DNA of 64,000 nt from Flagellimonas sp. CMM7. Its GTDB lineage: Bacteria > Bacteroidota > Bacteroidia > Flavobacteriales > Flavobacteriaceae. How positions within the stretch are numbered: the stretch's first letter is position 1; each line of letters opens with the position of its first letter. A model generated the notes under the pieces. It did no database searches. It saw nothing but the letters and a program-made list of their open reading frames with translations, and was not told the DNA's origin. Below, in pieces: positions 35,237 to 42,611 of the stretch. The stretch lies in NCBI RefSeq assembly GCF_021390195.1, contig NZ_CP090003.1:248001-312000 (forward strand), written 5' to 3'. Made by a program: the position numbers and the translations under genes.

Positions 35237-35815
35237 ATGAATAAATTCAACACAATTATTGGGGCATTCCTTGTTTTGCTTACCGTATCCTGCGAAGGCC
35301 CAACAGGACCTCCAGGGTTTGATGGGTTTGACGGAGCAGACGGCCAAGACGGTCTAGATGGAATACAAGGACAAATAGTAGAAATAGATGGGGTTAATTT
35401 TGGTTATGATGTTGACGGCAACATATATAGTACGCTTATAAACTTTGGTGATGAAACAAATTATGAAGTGCGAGAAGCGGATGCGGTTTTAGTATATCGA
35501 TTTGATGGTACCATTGACCTTGATGATAATAGCACAGCCGATGCTTGGAGTCAAATTCCGCAAAGTTTTTTCCTTCCCGAAGGTACTCTACAGTATGTGT
35601 TTGCCCATACTTTTGTAGATCTTGAACTCTTTATTGACGGAAATTTTGATCTTTCCGCAATAAGCACGGATTTCACAGATAATCAGTCCTTTAGAATTGT
35701 GTTCGTGCCCAGTGTGTTTGCAAACTCTTCTAAAATGGATACTTCTAACATAGAGAATGTAATGAGTGCTTTAGGTATTGAAGAAAGTCAAGTCATGAAG
35801 ATTAATATAGATTAG
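35237..35815 (+). CDS. Collagen-like lipoprotein
   Basis: 192 residues from the ATG at 35237 (MNKFNTIIGAFLVLLTVSC), which makes a clean lipoprotein signal with Cys at 19; starts upstream at 35177 and 35210 would bury it. Directly after the Cys come Gly-X-Y triplets of collagen type (EGPTGPPGFDGFDGADGQDG, then LDGIQG), about eight triplets, then a globular beta-rich domain of about 160 residues. Such proteins occur widely in Bacteroidetes, attached to a membrane face. Function unknown. A terminator follows. Confidence 0.75.
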   Translation: MNKFNTIIGAFLVLLTVSCEGPTGPPGFDGFDGADGQDGLDGIQGQIVEIDGVNFGYDVDGNIYSTLINFGDETNYEVREADAVLVYRFDGTIDLDDNSTADAWSQIPQSFFLPEGTLQYVFAHTFVDLELFIDGNFDLSAISTDFTDNQSFRIVFVPSVFANSSKMDTSNIENVMSALGIEESQVMKINID

Positions 35816-35835
35816 TCGCTTAAAAATCTTAATTT

Positions 35836-35868
35836 AAAGACCTGCTGGTAAACCAGCGGGTCTTTTTT
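35836..35868 (+). terminator. Intrinsic terminator after the collagen-like gene
   Basis: AAAGACCTGCTGGT-AA-ACCAGCGGGTCTTTTTT: a 14-base stem with one G-T pair and a T-run, 21 bases after the stop codon. Confidence 0.85.
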
Positions 35869-35930
35869 ATATTATAAAGATATTGTGAAAGGAAAACCAA
35901 AAAAAAACGTCTATTAAGTAAAATAAAGAA

Positions 35931-36422
35931 ATGGGAAAACAATTGCTTTTAATCGCATTCCTTATTACGTTAGGATGTAAGGGTGTATCACAGGAAGAGA
36001 AAAAAGAAACAAAAAAAGATGTTGCATTCGCCATAGCTAAAACTGATGCTGAATGGAAGGCTGAACTTACCGATATGGAATATTATGTATTGAGGAAGGC
36101 AGCCACCGAAAATCCTTTTACCAGTGACTTGCTTGAAAATAAAGAAAAGGGAACCTATGTATGCGCCGCATGCGCTACGCCACTTTTCCGTAGTGAAAAC
36201 AAATTTAAATCTGGAACTGGATGGCCAAGCTTTGACAGGGAAATTGAAGGCAATGTTGCCTATGATGTTGATTATAAGATTGGTTATGAACGTACAGAAG
36301 AGCACTGTGGTACTTGTGGAGGACATTTAGGTCATGTTTTTAATGATGGTCCTAGAAATACCACGGGAAAAAGACATTGTATTAATGGTGTTGCTTTGGA
36401 TTTTATACCAGATTCCAATTAG
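35931..36422 (+). CDS. msrB: Methionine-R-sulfoxide reductase, exported lipoprotein
   Basis: 163 residues. The lipoprotein signal is MGKQLLLIAFLITLGC (Cys 16). A full MsrB domain follows: zinc CxxC pairs CAAC and CGTC, and the catalytic cysteine C150 in RHCINGVALDF. It reduces Met-R-sulfoxide in proteins outside the cytosol. Reducing power would have to come from a periplasmic thiol pathway that is not in this window. A cytosolic paralogue follows 75 bases downstream; the two share the AEWKxxL...YYVLR start, pointing to duplication. Confidence 0.9.
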   Translation: MGKQLLLIAFLITLGCKGVSQEEKKETKKDVAFAIAKTDAEWKAELTDMEYYVLRKAATENPFTSDLLENKEKGTYVCAACATPLFRSENKFKSGTGWPSFDREIEGNVAYDVDYKIGYERTEEHCGTCGGHLGHVFNDGPRNTTGKRHCINGVALDFIPDSN

Positions 36423-36497
36423 TCCAAACTTTTAGGCACCTCGTTTATAGTTTTACAGTTTCAAGATTTAATTCATTTTTTCCTTTAATTTGAGGCT

Positions 36498-36908
36498 ATG
36501 GATAACAAGCAAAGTACAGAGAAATCAGAAGCAGAGTGGAAAGAGCAACTTTCTCCTGAAGAATACTACGTTCTAAGGCAAAAAGGCACTGAAAGACCCC
36601 ATACAGGGAAGTATGATCTACATTTTGAAAATGGTGATTATCATTGTAAAGCCTGTAATGCCAAGCTTTTTGAAAGTGAGCACAAGTTTGAAAGCGGCTG
36701 CGGCTGGCCCTCTTTTGATGAAGCAGTAGAAGGTGCTATTGAATATATTAGAGATACCACACATGGAATGATACGCACTGAAACGGTTTGCGCCAATTGC
36801 GGTGGTCATTTGGGACATGTTTTTAACGACGGTCCAAGAGAAACAACAGGGCAACGTTATTGCATCAATTCTGTTAGCATTGATTTTGATCCTTCAGAAG
36901 AAAAATGA
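36498..36908 (+). CDS. msrB: Methionine-R-sulfoxide reductase, cytosolic
   Basis: 136 residues, no signal peptide. Zinc ligands are in CKAC and CANC; the catalytic Cys is C122 in RYCINSVSIDF. The GCGWPSFD segment has an additional Cys in place of the paralogue's GTGWPSFD Thr, a possible resolving residue. It repairs oxidised methionine in cytosolic proteins. It overlaps the DinB-like gene by 4 bases (ATGA), so the two are translationally coupled. Confidence 0.92.
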   Translation: MDNKQSTEKSEAEWKEQLSPEEYYVLRQKGTERPHTGKYDLHFENGDYHCKACNAKLFESEHKFESGCGWPSFDEAVEGAIEYIRDTTHGMIRTETVCANCGGHLGHVFNDGPRETTGQRYCINSVSIDFDPSEEK

Positions 36909-37441
36909 ATTTTCAAGAAAACTATCTTAAAAACGTAGTTTTTGAATTCCATCGTTACAAAACAGTGGGCGATAACACTTTTGCCCAACTTTCCGATAAG
37001 GAAATCCATTGGAAGTATAAAGACACAGACAATTCCATAGCCATTATTGTAAAACATATGGTAGGCAATATGCTGAGCAGATGGACCAATTTTTTAACGG
37101 AAGATGGTGAAAAACCCTGGCGTAATCGGGAAACGGAGTTTAAGGAACCGTACACTTCAAAAGTTGAAATGATAGCGGCTTGGGAAAAGGGTTGGAAATG
37201 CCTTTTTGATGCCCTGAGCAGTATTGATAGTTCAAATTTTGAATCAAAAATTAAAATCAGGGACAAGGAACATACCATTATTGAGGCCATAAACAGACAA
37301 TTGGCGCATTATCCAAGCCATGTGGGACAACTAGCATTTCTAGGAAAAATGATAAAAGGTTCTGATTGGATTTCGCCTTCAATTCCAAAAGGAGGTTCAG
37401 ATTCGTTCAATAAAAAGATGTTCGGACATCCCAAATCGTAA
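36905..37441 (+). CDS. DUF1572 / DinB-like protein
   Basis: 178 residues, starting in the stop of msrB. The four-helix DinB-like fold is suggested by the spacing of metal-ligand candidates: H48-type (VKHMVGNML), and HYPSHVGQLAFLGKM near 135-149, the H-xxx-H pair of the family. DUF1572 members are uncharacterised; some DinB-like proteins are thiol S-transferases (bacillithiol), which would match the redox neighbour, but that is inference. It is followed by the lpdA promoter. Confidence 0.75.
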   Translation: MNFQENYLKNVVFEFHRYKTVGDNTFAQLSDKEIHWKYKDTDNSIAIIVKHMVGNMLSRWTNFLTEDGEKPWRNRETEFKEPYTSKVEMIAAWEKGWKCLFDALSSIDSSNFESKIKIRDKEHTIIEAINRQLAHYPSHVGQLAFLGKMIKGSDWISPSIPKGGSDSFNKKMFGHPKS

Positions 37442-37474
37442 ATTCAGCTTCAAGAAAATCAGGAATCTCAAATC

Positions 37475-37506
37475 TTGGTAATTGGCATCTGAATTACGTA
37501 CTTTTG
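37475..37506 (+). promoter_or_regulatory. Promoter of lpdA
   Basis: TTG (37475-37477), 21-base spacer, TACTTTTG (37499-37506): an exact Bacteroidetes -7 box at permitted spacing, 34 bases before the lpdA ATG. Confidence 0.65.
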
Positions 37507-37539
37507 CACTTCATTTTTAACAACTAAAATCAAATTCTA

Positions 37540-38931
37540 ATGAGCAACTTCGATGTAATTGTTTTGGGTAGTGGTCCTGGAGGGTATGTAACGGCTATAA
37601 GAGCCTCACAACTTGGATTCAAAACAGCCATTGTAGAAAAGGAAAGCCTAGGAGGTGTATGTCTCAATTGGGGATGCATCCCCACTAAAGCTTTACTAAA
37701 ATCCGCTCAGGTTTTTGATTATTTAAAGCATGCCGAAGACTATGGCTTAAGTGCTAAAAAAGTAGAGCATGATTTTGATGCCGTTGTAAAAAGAAGTCGT
37801 GGGGTTGCTGACGGAATGAGCAAGGGAGTTCAATTCTTAATGAAGAAAAACAAGATTGAAGTTCTAAATGGATACGGAAAAGTGCAACCTGGCAAGAAAG
37901 TATTGGTTAAAGGTGAACATGGTGATCCTGCAGAATTTACAGCTGACCATATCATCATTGCTACAGGTGCTAGAAGTCGTGAATTACCAAGTCTTCCCCA
38001 AGATGGAAAAAAAGTAATTGGCTATAGAGAAGCAATGACTTTGGAAACTCAACCAAAGAAAATGATGGTTGTAGGCAGTGGTGCCATCGGTATTGAGTTT
38101 GCTTACTTCTATAACGCTATGGGTACAGAGGTGACGGTAGTGGAGTATCTTCCACATATTGTTCCCGTTGAAGATGAGGATGTTTCCAAGCAATTAGAAC
38201 GCAGTTTTAAAAAAGCGGGTGTTAAGATTAAAACCTCAGCAGAAGTTACTCATGTAGATACTTCTGGTGAAGGGGTAAAAGCTACTATAAAAACTTCCAA
38301 AGGAGAAGAAGTTCTAGAGGCTGATATTGTTCTTTCCGCGGTGGGTATTAAAACCAATATTGAAAACATAGGATTAGAAGAGGTCGGTATTGCTGTTGAT
38401 AGAGATAAAATCTTGGTCAATGATTACTATCAAACCAATATTCCAGGGTACTATGCCATTGGTGATGTTACACCAGGACAAGCTTTGGCCCATGTTGCCT
38501 CGGCTGAAGGAATCCTTTGTGTTGAAAAAATAGCAGGTATGCATGTAGAGGCACTGGATTATGGAAACATACCGGGATGCACCTATTGTATCCCAGAAGT
38601 AGCTTCTGTAGGTCTTACCGAAAAGCAAGCCAAAGAACAGGGATATGATGTCAAAGTAGGCAAGTTCCCATTTTCAGCCAGTGGAAAAGCAAAAGCGGCG
38701 GGAACTCCTGACGGTTTTGTTAAAGTTATTTTTGATGCTAAATATGGCGAATGGTTAGGATGCCACATGATCGGTGTTGGTGTAACAGACATGATTGCAG
38801 AAGCCGTGGTAGCAAGAAAATTAGAAACCACAGGCCATGAAATCCTAAAAGCGGTTCACCCACACCCAACCATGAGTGAGGCTGTAATGGAAGCTGTAGC
38901 TGCTGCATATGGTGAAGTAATCCATTTATAA
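37540..38931 (+). CDS. lpdA: Dihydrolipoyl dehydrogenase (E3)
   Basis: 463 residues. FAD-binding GSGPGGY (10-16), redox pair C41/C46 in GVCLNWGCIPTK, NAD-binding VGSGAIGIE, and the catalytic H442-x4-E447 of the HPHPTMSE ending. It reoxidises lipoamide for pyruvate, 2-oxoglutarate and branched-chain dehydrogenase complexes or the glycine cleavage system. The gene stands alone here, away from E1/E2 genes. It carries its own promoter and is followed 10 bases later by a small membrane gene. Confidence 0.95.
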   Translation: MSNFDVIVLGSGPGGYVTAIRASQLGFKTAIVEKESLGGVCLNWGCIPTKALLKSAQVFDYLKHAEDYGLSAKKVEHDFDAVVKRSRGVADGMSKGVQFLMKKNKIEVLNGYGKVQPGKKVLVKGEHGDPAEFTADHIIIATGARSRELPSLPQDGKKVIGYREAMTLETQPKKMMVVGSGAIGIEFAYFYNAMGTEVTVVEYLPHIVPVEDEDVSKQLERSFKKAGVKIKTSAEVTHVDTSGEGVKATIKTSKGEEVLEADIVLSAVGIKTNIENIGLEEVGIAVDRDKILVNDYYQTNIPGYYAIGDVTPGQALAHVASAEGILCVEKIAGMHVEALDYGNIPGCTYCIPEVASVGLTEKQAKEQGYDVKVGKFPFSASGKAKAAGTPDGFVKVIFDAKYGEWLGCHMIGVGVTDMIAEAVVARKLETTGHEILKAVHPHPTMSEAVMEAVAAAYGEVIHL

Positions 38932-38941
38932 TTTTTTTAGG

Positions 38942-39223
38942 GTGTTAAAAGTATTCAGGGCAACGGCAATATTGGAAGGAATATCTTATTTACTTCTATT
39001 TGGACTAACAATGCCATTAAAATATTGGGCAGGTATGTTAGAGCCCAACAAAGTTGTTGGCTACGCCCACGGGGCACTATTTATTATTTACGTTGTCGTT
39101 GCATTGGTTTTTTGTTGGGAACGAAAATGGACAATCAAACGATTTATTATTCTTTTTCTAGCGTCATTGCTTCCTTTTGGGACATTTTACGCGGATAAGA
39201 AATATTTGAGTAAACTAGCCTAA
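38942..39223 (+). CDS. DUF3817 membrane protein
   Basis: 93 residues from a GTG start (MLKVFRATAILEGISYLLL matches the family beginning). Three membrane helices of the DUF3817 type (YdzA-like): ILEGISYLLLFGLTMPLKY, HGALFIIYVVVALVFC and FIILFLASLLPFGTFYA. Function unknown. It lies 10 bases after lpdA and may be co-transcribed; its last 9 bases overlap the 3' end of aroQ on the other strand. Confidence 0.8.
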   Translation: MLKVFRATAILEGISYLLLFGLTMPLKYWAGMLEPNKVVGYAHGALFIIYVVVALVFCWERKWTIKRFIILFLASLLPFGTFYADKKYLSKLA

Positions 39224-39631
39224 AAAACTTTGAATGGCAAGGTCATAGCTTTGAAGTCCAAAACCTAAAATCACGCCTTTGGCTCCTGAAGAAATATAGG
39301 AAACATGCCTAAAATCTTCCCGTTTATGGGTGTTTGAGATGTGAACCTCAACAACAGGTGTATTCACCGCCTTTACTGCATCTCCTATACCTACTGAAGT
39401 ATGTGTATAAGACGCAGCATTCAAAACAATACCATCATGAGCAAAACCAACTTCTTGAATTTTACCTATCAACTCCCCCTCAATATTGGATTGAAAGTAT
39501 TCCAATTCAACCTGAGGAAATTTTTGTTGTAGTTGAACAAAATAGTCTTCAAAGGTGGTACTCCCGTAGACCTCTGGCTCACGTTTTCCCAGTAAATTCA
39601 GATTAGGGCCGTTGATGATAATTAGTTTCAT
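39215..39631 (-). CDS. aroQ: Type II 3-dehydroquinate dehydratase
   Basis: 138 residues, the compact type II form. The NGPNLNLLGKREPEVYG signature is at 7-23 with catalytic Y22. The AASYTHTSVGI, VEVHISN and REDFRH segments supply the rest of the active site. Third step of the shikimate pathway, cytosolic dodecamer in relatives. It converges with the DUF3817 gene, overlapping by 9 bases. Confidence 0.94.
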   Translation of the reverse strand: MKLIIINGPNLNLLGKREPEVYGSTTFEDYFVQLQQKFPQVELEYFQSNIEGELIGKIQEVGFAHDGIVLNAASYTHTSVGIGDAVKAVNTPVVEVHISNTHKREDFRHVSYISSGAKGVILGFGLQSYDLAIQSFLG

Positions 39632-39664
39632 AGGATAAATGTACCAATATTTTTAGGGCATAAA

Positions 39665-39695
39665 AAAAAGAGGAAGCAACAACTTCCTCTTTTTA
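39665..39695. terminator. Intrinsic terminator, usable in both directions
   Basis: AAAAAGAGGAAG-CAACAA-CTTCCTCTTTTT: a perfect 12-base stem flanked by A and T. It lies 18 bases after the reversed stop of the beta-barrel gene at 39713 and just before the aroQ start. Confidence 0.8.
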
Positions 39696-39712
39696 TAGCT
39701 ATTGTTAGTTTC

Positions 39713-40216
39713 TTAATTAAATCTATAACCAGCTCCTACAGTTAGCGTATTGATATCTACAGCATCACCAAAATCTCCTCCTCTAGAAATCTGAAAACCA
39801 TAACGAGCCTCAACAAACCAATTGTCATCTATTTGATAACCGCCTCCAAACGCTAAGTCCAATCCAAATTCACCATCTGGTAGATCTTCTAACAAATAAT
39901 TTATTTGAGGACCAGCTTGAACGTTGAATTGATCCGTAATTCTGTATTTACCCATTATAGGAAGGTACAACGATGTTAAATCATCTACAAAACTAAAAAG
40001 TAAGGATGGCTCAATATCAAAGCTTTCACATACTTCAAAATTATAACCTCCACCAACAAAAAATCCTAGTTCACTGTCACTGGCATCAAAAAATCCACCA
40101 GTATCAACACTGATAGAAACATTATTAAAACCTGCTTTGACCGCAAAGCCTTCTTGGCCGTAGGTTGCAGACACAATACTAATAAAAAGTACAATTAAAA
40201 TAAATGATTTCTTCAT
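39713..40216 (-). CDS. Small outer-membrane beta-barrel protein
   Basis: 167 residues. A signal peptide (MKKSFILIVLFISIVSATYG, about 1-20) precedes alternating hydrophobic strands rich in Gly and aromatic residues. It ends in VGAGYRFN, the terminal-aromatic motif recognised by the Bam complex. An 8-stranded OmpA/OmpW-like barrel is likely. It is the last of three similar genes in a row on this strand; all may be co-transcribed, with a terminator 18 bases downstream. Confidence 0.7.
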   Translation of the reverse strand: MKKSFILIVLFISIVSATYGQEGFAVKAGFNNVSISVDTGGFFDASDSELGFFVGGGYNFEVCESFDIEPSLLFSFVDDLTSLYLPIMGKYRITDQFNVQAGPQINYLLEDLPDGEFGLDLAFGGGYQIDDNWFVEARYGFQISRGGDFGDAVDINTLTVGAGYRFN

Positions 40217-40309
40217 AATTTGTTATTTAGTTATGAGTCACAAATATACTAAAGACAATTTCCTTTAACAGGCTTAAAGCTTCAAAATATAGATATTTCA
40301 CTTAAATAG

Positions 40310-40353
40310 AGTATGGCACTTTTAGTACAATTAAATACCAAAAGTGCCATACT
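40310..40353. repeat. 14-bp perfect inverted repeat
   Basis: AGTATGGCACTTTT (40310-40323) and AAAAGTGCCATACT (40340-40353) face each other across 16 bases. It sits between two beta-barrel genes in a 178-base gap. No clear T-run follows on the minus strand, so it may be an attenuator or processing hairpin rather than a full terminator. Confidence 0.55.
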
Positions 40354-40394
40354 GTTCATGGAAAAAAAGCTTCCACAAAAAATCTAATTATTTG

Positions 40395-40856
40395 CTAGTT
40401 AAAAGCATATTGTATTCCAAAGCCAAAAGCACCAGCTTCTCCATCTCCAGCATCGCTTATGACTATAGCCGGTCTCCAATCAAAATTGACTACTATTGGT
40501 ACGCCATCAATTTTAAAGTCCAGACCTGCATGAGGACGCAAAGAAAATATATTGTCAAAATCATCAATCAGAATTATACTTGGTCCTATTCCCGCGTACC
40601 ACCTAAGTCCAGGAGCTCCATCAAATTGTTTATGATAAGAATAGAGAAAAGTGAGTATTGTGGCATTGTCTTCAAATCCTAAATCTGCTTGCCCTACATG
40701 ATTACTTGAGAAAAAGTATTTTGCACTGGGGCCAACAAAAGTGGCATTGTCATAAAGATCAATTCCTAGTCCAACCGCTCCTTTATAGCTACTTTGTGCC
40801 GCAGCACTAAAGGCCAACATAAGGGTTAAGACAAATACAAAAGATAATTTTTTCAT
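40395..40856 (-). CDS. Outer-membrane beta-barrel-like protein
   Basis: 153 residues. A signal peptide (MKKLSFVFVLTLMLAFSAAA, about 1-20) is followed by a beta-rich body with GAVGLGIDLYDNATFVGPSA, YFFSSNHVGQADLGF and RWYAGIGPSIILID segments, ending in FGFGIQYAFN. The terminal FN is that of outer membrane barrels. It is the middle member of the three-gene set. Its specific role is unknown. Confidence 0.65.
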   Translation of the reverse strand: MKKLSFVFVLTLMLAFSAAAQSSYKGAVGLGIDLYDNATFVGPSAKYFFSSNHVGQADLGFEDNATILTFLYSYHKQFDGAPGLRWYAGIGPSIILIDDFDNIFSLRPHAGLDFKIDGVPIVVNFDWRPAIVISDAGDGEAGAFGFGIQYAFN

Positions 40857-40906
40857 TTTACTTTATTTATAGTTATTACTTATTCTAAGCTGTTCTTTAG
40901 CCTCAA

Positions 40907-41422
40907 TTAAAATAAAAACAGAAGTCCTACCATAGCAATGGAAAATGTTTCACCATTATTATCCACTGCAACATAAGAAACATTCAATTCCGTATTTCCA
41001 GTGATATTATAGCCTATTAATGGTCTATAATAAAGTCCTCCTTCATTTCCATCATTTATTCCAACTGCATATCCAACATCTGCCCCTAACTTAAATTGAT
41101 ACGTTGGATAAATCCTTACCGAACCTGCCAATGGCAAAAACTGAAAATCTTCAAACTCTGCTTGTATTTGCACATCACCTACTGCTGTATCAATGTTCTC
41201 ACCAAAAGCATTTATAAAGCCTGTTGCCAAACCTACATCAAATACCTCTGAGACACCCCAATGGTACGCTGCATCTAATCCAATGGCAAAACTTGAAACA
41301 TTGGTTGCATCACCAACAGGTATTCCTGCGATTAAACCTGCCTTAAAACTACTTCTGTCCTGGGCGTTTGCGGTAAAACCTGCAATAAATACGGTTACAA
41401 TAACTAAAATGGTTTTTTTCAT
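40907..41422 (-). CDS. Small outer-membrane beta-barrel protein
   Basis: 171 residues with a signal peptide (MKKTILVIVTVFIAGFTANA, about 1-20). The strands KAGLIAGIPVGDATNVSSFA, GLDAAYHWGVSEVFDVGLAT and PTYQFKLGADVGYAVG look like an OmpW/OprF N-domain type barrel, ending VGLLFLF with the C-terminal Phe. It is the first of three tandem barrel genes, so a promoter for the set is expected upstream of 41422; I could not pick one confidently. Confidence 0.7.
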   Translation of the reverse strand: MKKTILVIVTVFIAGFTANAQDRSSFKAGLIAGIPVGDATNVSSFAIGLDAAYHWGVSEVFDVGLATGFINAFGENIDTAVGDVQIQAEFEDFQFLPLAGSVRIYPTYQFKLGADVGYAVGINDGNEGGLYYRPLIGYNITGNTELNVSYVAVDNNGETFSIAMVGLLFLF

Positions 41423-41678
41423 GGTTGTTAAAATTTATTAAAAGCTACAACGTACTCGTAATAAATAAAGTATTTCCAATTGTTAAAATTCGTTATACAA
41501 TATAAATGCACACCAATGTCTTTTCCTTTAGATCAGCATAAAAAAACAGCGGGGTGAAGGTAATATTCCTTGTTAATTTTTGGCACTCTTTTTTGACTGT
41601 TACCTTGTTTCAATTGACCAATTATATGTTGCAAAAAAAGCTTTTCAACAAAAGTTAAAATGAAATTCATTTGTAACT

Positions 41679-41686
41679 ATCTTTAA
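41679..41686 (+). promoter_or_regulatory. Possible -7 box TATCTTTA of xerD
   Basis: One base from TAnnTTTG and only 3 bases before the xerD ATG, so a transcript from it would be leaderless or nearly so. The identical TATCTTTAAACC stands before the M20 gene at about 46720. Confidence 0.35.
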
Positions 41687-41689
41687 ACC

Positions 41690-42586
41690 ATGAACTGGCC
41701 ACAAGCTTTGCAAGATTATCAGAATTACTTGAAAATAGAGCGAGGACTTTCTGAAAATTCTATTTCTAGTTATATGTTGGATTTGGAAAAACTAATGGCT
41801 CATCTAAAGGCACATGAAATTAACGAATCACCAATTCAGGTAAGCGCAGAAACAGTTCAGAAGTTTATCTATGACATTGCCAAAACAGTAAACCCACGTT
41901 CCCAGGCGCGCATTATTTCTGGTCTAAAAGGTTTTTTCAATTATCTCATATTTGAAGATTACAGAGCGGATAATCCTATGGATTTGATAGAAACTCCTAA
42001 AATTGGAAGAAAACTACCGGATACCTTATCTACTGACGAAATAAATCAACTTATCCTGGCTATCGACCTTTCAAAACCTGAAGGAGAGCGAAATAGGGCC
42101 ATTTTGGAAACTTTATATGGCTGCGGGCTCAGAGTGTCAGAATTGGTAAACCTTAAACTCTCTGACCTCTATTTTGAAGAAGATTTTATAAAAGTAACCG
42201 GTAAAGGTGACAAACAACGATTTGTACCTATTAGTCATTTGAATAAAAAGTACATCAACATCTATAAAAGCGAGATTAGAATTCATTTACCCATTCAGAA
42301 AGAACATGAAGACTTTCTTTTTCTCAACAGAAGAGGAAAACAACTCACTAGGGCAATGATTTTCACCATCATAAAACAGTTGTCTGAAAAAATTGGGCTT
42401 GATAAAAGTATTAGCCCACACACCTTTAGACATTCCTTTGCCACCCATCTTTTGGAAAATGGTGCAGACCTACGTGCAATTCAGCAAATGCTGGGACATG
42501 AAAGCATTACCACCACCGAAATCTATATGCATGTAAACAGAAGTCATTTGGTAAAAGTCCTCAACGAATTTCATCCTAGAAAGTAA
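41690..42586 (+). CDS. xerD: Tyrosine recombinase XerD
   Basis: 298 residues. Catalytic residues are R148 (CGLRVSEL), Lys near 172 (VTGKGDKQRFVP), H244 and R247 (HTFRH), H270 (LGHES) and Y279 (TTEIYMH). It resolves chromosome dimers at dif during cell division; in Bacteroidetes XerC and XerD pairs are usual and a partner should lie elsewhere. No dif-like site is seen nearby and no integrated element flanks it, so it is the housekeeping recombinase and not a phage integrase. Confidence 0.93.
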   Translation: MNWPQALQDYQNYLKIERGLSENSISSYMLDLEKLMAHLKAHEINESPIQVSAETVQKFIYDIAKTVNPRSQARIISGLKGFFNYLIFEDYRADNPMDLIETPKIGRKLPDTLSTDEINQLILAIDLSKPEGERNRAILETLYGCGLRVSELVNLKLSDLYFEEDFIKVTGKGDKQRFVPISHLNKKYINIYKSEIRIHLPIQKEHEDFLFLNRRGKQLTRAMIFTIIKQLSEKIGLDKSISPHTFRHSFATHLLENGADLRAIQQMLGHESITTTEIYMHVNRSHLVKVLNEFHPRK

Positions 42587-42611
42587 TATATTCGCCTTTT
42601 AAAATTATTGC

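Noticed and set aside
41690-42586. XerD as evidence of a prophage or integrative element
   Set aside because: All residues and length match the housekeeping recombinase; no phage genes, attachment repeats or tRNA around it.
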